Shown one piece after another: positions 49,524 to 59,442 of a stretch of DNA of 64,000 nucleotides. Source of the stretch: Chaetorhynchus papuensis. Lineage: Eukaryota; Chordata; Aves; Passeriformes; Rhipiduridae. Under the pieces are notes generated by a model. The model was not told the origin of the DNA and searched no databases. It saw only the letters and a program-made list of their open reading frames with translations. How positions within the stretch are numbered: the first letter of the stretch is position 1; each line of letters begins with the position of its first letter. Made by a program: the position numbers and the translations under genes. The stretch is taken from NCBI GenBank assembly GCA_013396525.1, contig VWYX01000208.1:594701-658700 (forward strand), written 5' to 3'.

Positions 49524-51539
49524 CTTTAAATTGTGTCACTGCCTCTGCCAGCATGTTGGTTTTTCGGGTAAAATCCTCAAGCTCTGTGTCCAGCTCTGAC
49601 ATCAACAACAGTGACAGCTGCACCTTCCTCTCTGTGCACCTCAAAGGGAGCAAATTGGGGTGTTTAATGCCAAGAAATTCCCAAATTTCCTTTCCTCATT
49701 GCTAGAAAACTACGCGGACTTTACTTCCCTGGGCAAGGCTCCCACTCCTGCAAGATATGATGGAAGATTCCCCCATCATCACCACGTTTTGGATTAACCA
49801 TCAACCCCCTCCAGCTCCAAAGCAAAAATCCCAGAGGAAAAAGAATGCAGGGTGAGAAGAAGATCCTATAAATGAAAGATTTGGGGCCAAAACTGGTGTC
49901 CTTGGTGATGCTTTTTGGCTCCAATACCTCCTCAAGGTGGTTTGGGCATCCTGGAGAAGAAGGATGAAAGATGCTTAGGGCTGCTTTCCTGTGAATAAAA
50001 GCCAAAAGGGGGGGAAACAGGGATTTTGGGTGAATGTTTTGGCTCACCCATAGCAGGTCACCATCCACTGCTGGAACTTGGCCTGGAGCTCTGCACGGCA
50101 TTGCGGGATCCATGTCATTTTGGCAGCTTCACCACACTGCTGTTCCTCCAACCTCCACCACAGGCGATGGAGCCAGGAAAGGAACCGTGATTCCTGGTCA
50201 CTCAGCACTCGGCAGAGCCCTTTCAGCATCGCCCGCAGCTTCTGCTTCTCAGCATTGACTCGAGTCTGAGGGATGAAGGACGAGGAGGATGCTGGCGGGG
50301 GAATGAAGCAGTCTGGCCCCCACGGTGCACCCAGATGGCAGCAGCACCCACGAGCGTCTCCTGTCTTGTCTCCTTTGCTGCCTCAGTCAGCCCAGCACGT
50401 CGCTCATCCTCCTCTTGAAAGGTTTTTAGGGACGCTTCAAACTGCTTCTCCAGGGAAAAGGGGTTTATACTCCTGAAGAAGGGGAGAAAAGCAGGGGAGT
50501 GGGCTGGGACCCCTAAAGCACCAGGGATATGGCCAGTGCAGGTGGCCCCATCCTCATCCTCCTCCACAGCTGCACTGAAGCAGATATGTACATGCATACC
50601 CATGTTACAATTAACTTTATAGTTATGCTGCATGCACACCCTCACCCTACAGATACGTAACCACACAGTGGTAAGTGGGCAGGCACTACCAGACAGGCTG
50701 GGATATCCCATCTCTCCAAGGTCCCCTGTAAAAAAGTTGCCACTAGACCTTAAAAAGTTCCCACCACCCTTCAGTTCCCATCCGCTTTCCCCCACTCCCT
50801 GCACCCCTAGCCAGGTCCAAACCCCCTTTGTGGACCCCCATTTCCCCTCCGCACCCGGAAGCGGAATAGGAACCCTTCACAGCGCAGGCGCTGGGTGAGA
50901 GCAGGAGTTTGAAATGTCCAGTATTTAGTTTTGGTCCCAAAACTACCACCCGCTATAATGTTTCATATTTAACCCTCGCCAAATTGCAGCATTTCAGCTC
51001 AGTTTTGGCTTTTAGATGCTTGGCTTGCTTCTTTTCCCCTGGAAAGACGGGGAAAAGCTTTGCCTCAGCTCAAAATACATATTTTGGGGGCTGAGTTCTA
51101 AGGGAAATTATCGTCCCTCCGCCAGGGAGAGAATGTCTGAGACGGGGATCCGCTCGCCCTGTACAGCGAGCGGCCTCTTCGAGCGGCACGGCGGGGCCGG
51201 CGCTATGCCCGACGCCGGCGGTGCAGACGAGGACTCCATCGCGGTGGCAGAAGAGAGTGAGGGGCCGCTGGTGCGTGTGGCACGGCTCCTGCGCCGGCGG
51301 CGGGGCCGGCTCCTGCACGGCCGCCACCACGCTGGCCAGCTGCCTGCTGGGCGGAAGGCGCCGTGCGGGAACGGCACCCCGCACTGCGGGCACGGAGCGC
51401 CCGCCGCGCACCGCGACAGGCAGCGCCGGCAGAAACTGTGCCCGCAGCTCAGGATCATGACAGGATCCTGGAAGAAATCCAAGCAGAGAGCGCAGGTGGT
51501 TCCCTCCTGGAGGTATCTGATGGCGTTTCCCGCAGTCAT
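49524..51539 (-). pseudogene. TRIM-family locus (RING, B-box, coiled coil) with broken frames
   Basis: Minus-strand TRIM-type E3 ubiquitin ligase remnant. Exon 1 starts at ATG 51539 and encodes a full RING finger (TCALCLDFF, then CGHSFCRRC, then CPQC). The linker and B-box follow in a different frame: a C appears to be missing near 51347. The B-box is decayed: CHTH and CHRD are present, but a zinc ligand and the His-rich end are missing before PAVPLEEAA. Coiled-coil exons follow: 50472-50352 (121 bp, QFEASLKTFQEEDERR), 50265-50062 (LCRVLSDQESRFLSWLHR), a 23-bp exon 49950-49928 and a 116-bp exon 49639-49524 (RCTERKVQLSL...FTRKTN). The 23- and 116-bp sizes are hallmarks of TRIM genes. Exon 2 begins in one frame (EYK) and continues in another. 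No B30.2 exon was recognised downstream. Either a pseudogene or a gene damaged by assembly indels in GC-rich DNA. Confidence 0.75.
51108..51539 (-). other. RING finger and degenerate B-box exon of the TRIM locus
   Basis: This exon carries the C-x2-C...C-x-H-x3-C-x2-C...C-x2-C RING ligands in order. It is CG-dense, and the antisense strand shows a 234-residue open frame that is only a shadow. The frame after 'AGAPCPQCGVPFPHG' must shift to continue into RQLASVVAAVQ, the usual RING/B-box linker of TRIM7/TRIM39-like genes. A possible donor is GT at 51166-51165, but no frame joins cleanly to the next exon. Confidence 0.75.
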
Positions 51540-51720
51540 GGTTGTTTACGAGTGCGCACTGAAAGGGGCCCGGCCAGGGTATTCCTGGAAGTTGCGGCGG
51601 GGCGGGACGCTGGTGTCGGCATCCGGAACCTCCCAAGCAAAGGCAACCCCGAGCGGGTCCGGCGTTCCCACCGCCCCAGTCGTGACACAGCCCCCCGGGA
51701 CAACGCCAGCGGGGGATTAA
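51120..51720. promoter_or_regulatory. CpG-rich segment over the TRIM first exon
   Basis: CG dinucleotides are frequent throughout, unlike the DNA on either side. CpG islands over first exons are normal for GC-rich bird microchromosome genes. This may mark the promoter of the minus-strand TRIM locus, but part of the CG density is simply the RING-coding exon. Confidence 0.4.
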
Positions 51721-52080
51721 GGACAGAAGGGAGCGCAGGCAGCGGCAGCTGGGGCTTAGGAGGGACGAGTTGTTTACAAGGCGAATTCTTACCCCTTCGG
51801 CTGCACCGGAGGAAGCAAAGTGCGGCCAGGAGGGGGCTCCAGGAGACAAGGATTAAAGCAGGAATGAGGCAAGTGAGCAGAGTTCCATGGAGCTCATGTG
51901 GATACCAGCTTGGAGCGGCAGGGTTAGAGTGAAATAAAAACCCACCGTTGTCCCTCAGTACCCAAAATGGGGGGGAACAAAAGAAGCAAAGAGGGGGGAA
52001 AAAAAAAAAAAAGGACTAGCAGATGTAGGATCTATGGTGGGAGGAAGTGGTAGAGCAGAAATTCCAGAAGGGAATAATGT

Positions 52081-52310
52081 NNNNNNNNNNNNNNNNNNNN
52101 NNNNNNNNNNNNNNNNNNNNNNNNNNNNNNNNNNNNNNNNNNNNNNNNNNNNNNNNNNNNNNNNNNNNNNNNNNNNNNNNNNNNNNNNNNNNNNNNNNNN
52201 NNNNNNNNNNNNNNNNNNNNNNNNNNNNNNNNNNNNNNNNNNNNNNNNNNNNNNNNNNNNNNNNNNNNNNNNNNNNNNNNNNNNNNNNNNNNNNNNNNNN
52301 NNNNNNNNNN
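52081..52310. other. Assembly gap (230 N)
   Basis: A run of 230 undetermined bases between the TRIM RING exon and the CpG-rich minisatellite. Open frames through it are meaningless. The gap size may be an estimate. Confidence 1.
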
Positions 52311-52539
52311 TTTAAAATACTAATCAGGAATTATAGTTATGAATAAGTTTGATAAAACAGTAAAAGAAGTTCAGTATTCCCGAACAGCTGTAAAATCCAC
52401 TGAGCCCCAAAAGTGATCAGCTTTGGCTTTCTCACGGGGGAAAAAAAAAATAGGGAGAAATTATGGGAAAAAAAACGCAGTGGGCTTTCGTAACTCCTCC
52501 CCAAAACGCCATTTACAGCCCCAGATTTGCCCCTGCCCG

Positions 52540-53660
52540 GGGGAATGGGGGTGGGGGCGCACGGAAATGCTCCCTTCTCATTGATCGATCTCGGGCAGGG
52601 GCGCTGTGCAGTCCCGCCATTGACTCCTCGAAGTGCGGAGTGGGACAGGGGATCGGGACCGGGCGGGACCGCGAAACCGAATAAACCCAAAGTCTGATGT
52701 CTCGGGGCAAAAAACCCCAAACAAACAAAAAACAAAAACCAAACCACCTTTTTTTTTTCTCTCCCTCTCTCTTTTATGCTTTCTTCTAAGAAACGCCCGG
52801 AAAATTACTTTAGTTAACAGCAGACCAACTCAATCCTTAATTAATTCTTAATTATGTCAGGCACTTATTGTTCTTTTCGAAGAAGGACCTCAGCCTACAT
52901 AGGGCTTCTGCAGTAGCAGGGGAAGTCAGGGCTGTGCCAGGTGTAAATATTTTCCCAGAGGCGGTGCAAAAGGAGCTGCTCCGCGGGGTGGCTGCTGCCT
53001 TGTGCGGCCGGGACGGGGCGGCGTGGTGGTGTGGGGTGTGCGTGTGGCGTGAGCTGCGCCTCGGGGTGGCCGCTGCCCCGCGGCTCAAAGAGGGGGTACA
53101 AGAGCCGTGACCGGTGCCGGAGTCGCCAGAAAAGCTGCCCCGAGGGCGGGACGGCGCTAGCAGAGCCGCACCGAGGAGTGGTGCGGTGGGAGCCGCTCTG
53201 GCCGCTGCCCAGACTCCGAAAACTGCGCCGCGGTACGGGCGGGGCGGCCACAGAGGGGCTGCACCGAGGGGTGGCCCTTGCCGCGAGTCGCTAGAAGCCG
53301 CGCCGCGAGGTGACCGTCGCCTCTGACAGGTGCCGCCGAAAGGGCTGCACCGAGAGGAGGGCGAGATGTACAGAGCAGAATAAAATAAATAGAATTAAAG
53401 CGCCTCAGGGGGGATGGCCACTGAGAGCCGCACCGCGGGACGGGACAGGCGCGGTGTCGCCGCTTATCGCGCTGCTTATCGTATGGGGTTAGGGGGCAGC
53501 CGAGCGACGACGGCGAGAGCCGGGGCAGCCGCTTCCAGCGGCGGGGAGGTGCGGGGCGTGCTGTTCTCAATCAGTCGTTTAGGCCCCGGGACAGGTCCGC
53601 CACTCCGTACCCAGGAGCCGGGGTGCGTGGATCCCGCTGCCCCTCGCTCGCCTGCTGCCT
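52540..53660. promoter_or_regulatory. CpG island between the TRIM loci
   Basis: About 1.1 kb with very high G+C and abundant CG, ending where the sequence becomes AT-rich at 53.7 kb (a CA-rich run and a T run near 53769). No transcription start can be fixed. It might serve the minus-strand TRIM locus at 51.5 kb, whose start lies about 1 kb away, or an unseen plus-strand gene. Confidence 0.35.
52970..53460. repeat. CpG-rich minisatellite
   Basis: Loosely repeated units of roughly 60-75 bases. They share phrases like 'ggggtggccgctgccccg', 'gtcgccagaaaagctgcc', 'agagccgcaccgaggagtgg', 'aggggctgcaccgaggggtg' and 'gccgccgaaagggctgcacc'. The block is extremely CG-dense. Open frames on both strands are a by-product of the composition. 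It could double as a CpG island between divergent genes. Confidence 0.6.
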
Positions 53661-54231
53661 CCTCCCTGTCCCCGCGGAACCAAGAAATACCTTAAAATCT
53701 AGCCTATACATACACAGACACACACAGACGCACACGCAAAAGGAAAGCCGGGGGAGTTTTTTCTATTTATTTTTTTTTTTAATTAATGACCTACATGGTA
53801 AGCAGCAGCACAAGATTGGTCACTAATTAAAGCAGCTGGGAGGGGAGCTGGACATAAAACCGTTTGTGTCCCTAGGAATATGGGCAGCACCTAGGGCTCT
53901 GTTTGAGGATGCACAGGTGGCATCTTGCAGAGTCCAGCTACTGTGTCCATGTCCTGCACCTCCTGGCAATGACCCCCTGACAGCAGCCAGCCAGCTCCTG
54001 CCCTCAATGGGTCTCACTGGCCTCATCCCACTCCTCCTCCCCATCCCACCACACACTTTTTCTCTCTGCCAAAAGTTGTGGGAGAGGAGTAGTGCTAGTC
54101 TCCAGAGTCTTCTTCTTTGTGGGGAGACTCATGAGGGGATCCGTGTCTGGGAGGAAGGAAGAGAGTGGGGAAGTGAGCAGGTGCAGAGCCTGCTGCCGCT
54201 TTTCCCGTGGACAGGTTCCTCTTCCTCCTCA

Positions 54232-54432
54232 AATTCTTCTGATTTCTCCCCAGATATCTGAATTATCTCCAAATGCAACTGAATTACTCCCAATATAACT
54301 CTGAATTCCTCCCCCCAATATATATGAATTATCCCAAATACCTCTGCATTCCTCCCCAAAGCCTCCAAATTCTCCTAAAATATCTCTGAATTCTCCTAAA
54401 ATATCAGAATTCTACCCAAATACCTCTGGACC
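54232..54432. repeat. Tandem repeat of about 22-26 bp
   Basis: Roughly eight imperfect copies of a unit like 'ctgaattctcccaaatatct' run side by side. Examples are 'ctgaattatctccaaatgca', 'ctgaattcctccccccaata' and 'ctgaattctcctaaaatatc'. The array starts where the last recognised exon of the neighbouring TRIM-type gene ends and takes up the space where a B30.2 exon might be expected. Confidence 0.8.
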
Positions 54433-55606
54433 TCTCCAGAGCCTCCCACAGAGTATCACTTTGGCGGCAGCAGGAGCTCAGGCTCTTCTCCAGCCCCTTG
54501 GGGAGCCCCGAGGGGAGCTGGAGCCTCATTTCACTCCAGCTGGGAAAAGAAATGACAGGGACAGATGTAATGCGGTGGGTAAATCAGCCAAGCCCCTCTC
54601 CGCAGCTGGGGTGACAGGGACGTGAAGCAACCAGTTGCCACATACCTGCTTAGGGTGCTCCCAACATCCTAAAAGGAAAAAGGGAGAAAAAAGGAAGTTC
54701 AAGACCTCATAGGCAGCACTTTGGGAGAGCTTTTGAGTAAGGAGGGCACTCACCTGGGGCAAGCACCTGGCCTCCAGCTGCCCGATGAGTCTGTGGAGCT
54801 GTGCAATCCCCTTGGCCACCCGCAATGATTTTTCGGCATGGCTAGCTGCAAAGGAGTCATCCAGCTCGGCCAGCTGCCCCAGCACCGTGCGCTCCTGCTC
54901 CACCAGCAGCCGGTGCAGCCGCTCAAACTCAGCCTCAATGAGGTGCTGCTCAGCTTCACACATCTTCTGGAGGAGACAAAAAATCCATGCGCAACCCCCA
55001 GACCTGAATTTTCCCCTTTTGCGTTAAAGGGCAGAAGCACTTCGGCTGTGGCCAGGAGGGCTGTAACACTGGGGCAGGGCTGGGGATGCAGCTAATTAGT
55101 GACTGCAGGGTAATTAAGTACTTCACCCCAAGATTCTCATTTCCCCTCCCCTGTTGCCATTCCTCTTTGTAGTCTGTCCAAAGCCAATCCAGGCCCTGAG
55201 AAGCAGGGGGAAGGGTTAATTCCATGTTAACAAATGTCCCTTTATGTACCCCTTTCCCCATCTGGGGTGAAAATGAGCAGTGCCATGAAATTGATTTGAA
55301 GTGTGGATAATAAGCAGCTGCACATAGAGGTGGTGCTGGGCAAACCTGCCCAGGATCTGCACCAACCACTCCAAATGGGTGTGGGGCTTTGCAGGGCACC
55401 GGGATGCTTCTTGGAGATGATCCCACATGTTTCTTCGAGAAGGGTTTGTGGAAAAATAAATACCCGAAGACCCATTCAACCTGCTGAAGAACTGAGGGGA
55501 CCCTCTGTGCCAGGTAGTCCTGGTGTCTCTTCTCTTCACTCACTCTCCAGTCCAGAAACTCTGCCAACACCTTCCTTAGGGATTCCAGGTGAGACTGGAT
55601 TTTCTC
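54424..55606 (-). CDS. TRIM-type coiled-coil gene, exons 2-5 (no RING or B30.2 visible)
   Basis: Four minus-strand exons with correct GT-AG borders read in one frame (about 159 codons): 55606-55481 (126 bp, EKIQSHLESLRKVLAEFLDW), 54966-54754 (213 bp, FERLHRLLVEQERTVLGQLA), 54668-54646 (exactly 23 bp, DVGSTLS) and 54539-54424 (exactly 116 bp, MRLQLPSGLPKGLEKSLSSC). The 23 and 116 bp sizes and phases are those of TRIM7/TRIM39/TRIM27-like genes, where these exons encode the coiled coil that makes antiparallel dimers. The last exon ends in phase 1, as if to join a PRY-SPRY exon, but downstream there is only a tandem repeat. Upstream, no RING or B-box was found up to 58 kb; an open stretch at 55.9-56.0 kb ending before GTGAGA could be a divergent 5' exon. 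It may be a remnant, or a TRIM gene with unusual ends. Confidence 0.7.
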
Positions 55607-57760
55607 CTGAATACACCCCAAAAAAAAAAAAAATTGAAGCAATCAGCCCAGATTGTTGGTGTATAATCCTGCCTTCAAAATCTTAAATTGTTTGAGGGAG
55701 GAAAGCAAATAACCCTTCTAAAAAAGCAGGGATCAACTTGCTTTAATTTGCTTTATGTTTCTCCCACAGCTTAGGAGCAGGCACTGGAGCTTTGCTTTCC
55801 CACAAAGAAATTAAAATATTTTCACTTTGCACCTTTTTTTCAGGGGAAGGGAGAGGGGAAGGGCCTGATGGGTCATAGGAAGCTGATCTCACCTCACAGG
55901 TGTCATCTGGTCCTCCAAAAATCTTCGTGACCACAGCCTGTGGTGGCTCACCCATTGCCTCCTGAGGGCTTTTTGTCTCCTCAACACCAAGAGATGAAAC
56001 TCTGGCCGGAGTCAGCACAGGGGTTCTGTGCCGCTGCTGTGGCCATGCTGCCCTCCTGGCGGGGAGAAAGGGGTGCTGGAGGTTTGCAGTGACGCAGGCT
56101 GCCTGCCTTTGAACTGCCCCGGGGTGTTCCTGCGCTCAGTTCCCGGCACAACCTGCCCCAGCTGGAACAGCAAATTTCATCACCCACGAGTAGTCCTTAA
56201 AGATATTTTATCTGCACAAGTCTGTCTTATTTCCGGGCATTGCTGTCACGTTCCTCACCTGGAAGCTGCTCCCAGCTTTGCCTTGTTCAGCTCCATCATG
56301 TGTAAGGGGCCAGAGTCAGATTTGGGGACCTAGTGGGGCAAAATTTAACCAATTTCTCCCTTGTGGTGCCGTGCAATAATGCTTCTTTTTTTGCAGTGCC
56401 TTAATTTTCCTCCCTTCCCTCCCCAGCGCCTGTGTTGAGAAAATAAATGGCCCTGAAAGGGAGGGAAAGGGGGCAATCAGATAGTGCAGAAGGTGTCCAA
56501 GCACGTCATGACCCCATCTGCAGGCAAGAGATTGGAGGGCTCCTCCCTTCTTGGCTGATAAAAGCTGGCAGAGACTGAGACAGGACTGAGCTTTGGCTGA
56601 GTCTGTGCCAGAGAGAGGAGGAAAAAAATCCCAAGAGGAAAAAAATCCAGTGGAAGAAAACCATTTGGAGGAACCCCAAAACGGCACCAGCAACAGCAAA
56701 GAAAACTCCAAGAAGGTTTGAGTGAGGGGGAAAATCCCAGTGCTGATAGGGGGGGTTACATCACCCTGATGTCTGTAGGGGGGGGGGGGAAGGGGATTTT
56801 GAGCCCCCTCCCCATTCCATGAACTCAAGAAGGGAAGTGGATTTACCCTTGCTTTGGTCTCAGGATCTTTGTTTTGGATTTAAAGGTGTTTTTGCAGTGG
56901 AGGGTGATGGTGATTATTTGCTCCTCATCTACTTGTAACAATCCAGCTGGGGAATTAGGGGGAGAAACAGCATGGCTCCTGATTTTATCTCCATTTGGGT
57001 GATTTTCTCACCTTTTTCCCACTTTTACTCATCACCCTGCTGCTTTAGTCCCCTTATCTGCAGATTTGCTGAGGAAAACACATGGAAAAGAAGCAACCTG
57101 TTCATTTTCAACTGTCACAGCATGCTTTATTCAATCGTTTTGGGGCTTTATTACTCATTTCCAGGGTCCTTTAGCACAGGCAACCCCCTTGTTGGCATGC
57201 AAAACCCCACACTGAGTTCCAGAGGATGAATTTGAGGCCATTTGGTGACAGCTCTTATATCCCTCACACACATTTTCTCCAAGGTCAACAGCAAATTTCT
57301 TCCCCTCTCACAGGATTTCTCTGGACATGAGAGGTGTATGTGGCTTATCTCAATTTTAGGCACTTCCCTCACTCAAATAAACTTTGTCGGATTTGATTGA
57401 CAGATGGTGGAGACAGAGATGGATTTAAGACAGATAGATTCAGCCTTCAGCCAGCACAAGGAATGGAGATTTGGGGGTATAATAATATCTACAATAGAGA
57501 TGTGTTCATCCCAATGTGCTCCTCATGTTCCCTTCATAGTCATCAGGGAATAAATTGATTTAACCCGTCTCCAAGGGTCTTCCCATAAATGAACCAAGCT
57601 CTGTTGCAACTGTTGAAGAAAAAAATGCGATTTTCTTAAAGTATTTGGATTAAATGTGGTGGTTAAACGCATTTTTTGACATAGAAGGGGGCAGAAGCTG
57701 AGATGGGACTGTTTGAACAATAATAATTAGATTTTATCCTTTCTTTTCTTTTCCTGTGCC
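55607..57760. other. Non-coding stretch between the TRIM coiled coil and the B30.2 gene
   Basis: No RING, B-box or B30.2 motif was recognised. A minus-strand open segment near 55896-56010 (containing VVTKIFGGPDDTCE followed by a GTGAGA donor) would splice in phase 0 to the coiled-coil exon at 55606, but it has no known domain and no ATG that decides a start. The remainder shows homopolymer-rich unique sequence, with nothing else to report. Confidence 0.4.
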
Positions 57761-57792
57761 TCCAGCCAAGAGGAGAGGACACTGTGAGTGCA

Positions 57793-58680
57793 ATGGCTTT
57801 CTTCCTCAAACCACGGCCGTGCACATGGGACCTTGCCCTGGACTACCACACCGCCAAACAGTTTGAAGGTAATCAGAGGTGGCCAGAGAGGAGCAAAGTA
57901 CCAGTTCCTGGTGTTTTCTGGGCTGAGATGTTCAATGGAGTTGGAGATTCTCCAGCTCCACCTTCTGTCTCCCTAGGGCCTCCATCTCTTTGCTGTCCCA
58001 TCTTTAACCTCAGCTGGATATCCTTCATCTCCAACTTTTACCTCTTCACTCTTACATCTCCTCAACTTTCCTCTCTTGCTCCTTGAAAAGTCATCAGTGA
58101 AGGCATTTTGGGGGTGTGTGTTTTCTAGGCTTAAATTTGGCTTCTGGTTTGTTCTCTGCTTTGCCCTTCAGTGGATGTAACCCTGGATCCAGCCACAGTG
58201 GGTCCAGAGGTGATCCTTTCTGAGGACCTCAAAGAAGCCACGTGGGGTAGACCTCGATGCCGGTGGCCCGAGGGTCCAGGCCGATTCGACACAGATCCCT
58301 GCATGCTGGGCAGCAAGGGCTTCACCTCGGGCCGTCACTACTGGGAGGTGGAGGCCAATGGGCGCTTCTGGGCCGTGGGTGTGGCCTGTGAGTCAGTTCA
58401 GAGGAAAGGCCGAGTCCTCTTCAAGCCCAGTGCTGAGATCTGGGGCTTGCAGAAGTATGATGAGCTCTGCGTTGCCCTCACGGCTCCGTCCAACACCTCT
58501 GTCCCACTCCTCAATGGGGAGATTGGGGTATACCTGGACTACGAGGTGGGACAGGTCTCCTTCTATGCTGTCAGCAGCCGCCAACGCATCTTCACTGTCC
58601 AGGCCTCCTTCAGTGGGGAGAGGGTCTTCCCCTACTTTTGCGTGCTCCTCTCAACCATTAAACTGTCCCCCAAGGGCTGA
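57793..58680 (+). CDS. B30.2 (PRY-SPRY) domain protein, TRIM/butyrophilin-like
   Basis: Two plus-strand exons (57793-57868 and 58172-58680, 303-bp intron, phase 1) give 194 residues. The short first exon (MAFFLKPRPCTWDLALDYHT) ends in the usual linker before the PRY part. The second holds a complete B30.2 domain with its three signature motifs: LDP (VDVTLDPATVGPEVILSED), WEVE (SGRHYWEVEANG) and LDYE (GVYLDYEVGQVSFY). It ends at VLLSTIKLSPKG, the normal end of the fold. B30.2 domains are ligand- or antigen-binding modules of TRIM and BTN proteins. No plus-strand RING, B-box, coiled coil or immunoglobulin exon was seen upstream, so the ATG at 57793 is a guess and the true gene may be longer at its 5' end. 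It runs convergent with the lectin gene. Confidence 0.8.
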
Positions 58681-59204
58681 TGCCCTGGAAGGATCCTCCC
58701 AAAAGCTGGTTGCATCATGGTGGTTGGAAATGCTCATTGATGCTCCTCAATTCTTTTTTTTCCAAATCTTGGAGTCACTGCTAGCTAAGTTCACGGTCCT
58801 ACCTCCATCTTGGATGTCTCTGTTTTGAATTATGTCCAGGAGGTTTTGGGTCTGAGCTCAGCACAGCTCATGTCAAGTTGTTAAGTTCTTCAAAAGTTCA
58901 TTAACAGGAGCTGGGCTTCCCTGCGCTTGTTTTGAGCTGAAAACTGCTTTTTCTCCCAATTTCAGCCTCCTCCGAAGGTTTCTTTTGCGGACCTCAGTGC
59001 CTATGATTGGCTGGGTTCCGAGCACAAATTAAAAATCTTAATTTTTGCAGGCTTTGCATTAATGTCAGCCACTACCTCATTTTAAAACTGATTTTGTGAT
59101 CACAAGGATGTGTCCTTACCCACTGCCCCCACTCTTTTCCTCTGCTGTTCCCCACGCTTGAGATGTATTTCCAAGTACTTAGTGTGTAAATATACTCAGA
59201 ATAT

Positions 59205-59210
59205 AATAAA
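59205..59210 (+). terminator. Polyadenylation signal of the B30.2 gene
   Basis: AATAAA followed by 'ttttttcttctc', about 525 bases after the stop codon. It lies about 230 bases from the end of the convergent lectin coding region. Confidence 0.6.
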
Positions 59211-59442
59211 TTTTTTCTTCTCTAAGAAGCAGAAGGCATCGTCATTTGACCCATCACCAAGTTGCCCCAAAGCCAAAAAGAGCCCCCAAGGCTGCCCTGG
59301 CCCCCCCCACATTCCCAAGAACTATCCCGCAGGGGTCCCCAAAGGCTGCCTTGTCCCACCAATATCTTGCTGGTCCCCTGGAAACCCCAATAACCCCTTG
59401 CCCAGGGGGTTCAAAACCTTTTTGAGGTTTTCTTTCGTATCC

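Noticed and set aside
51016..51720. 234-residue plus-strand open frame
   Set aside because: It is antisense to the RING/B-box exon of the minus-strand TRIM locus and its composition (Arg-, Gly- and Ala-rich) follows from CG-rich DNA. The RING motifs are on the other strand.
52034..52346. Open frames made mostly of X residues
   Set aside because: They are artefacts of the 230-base N gap.
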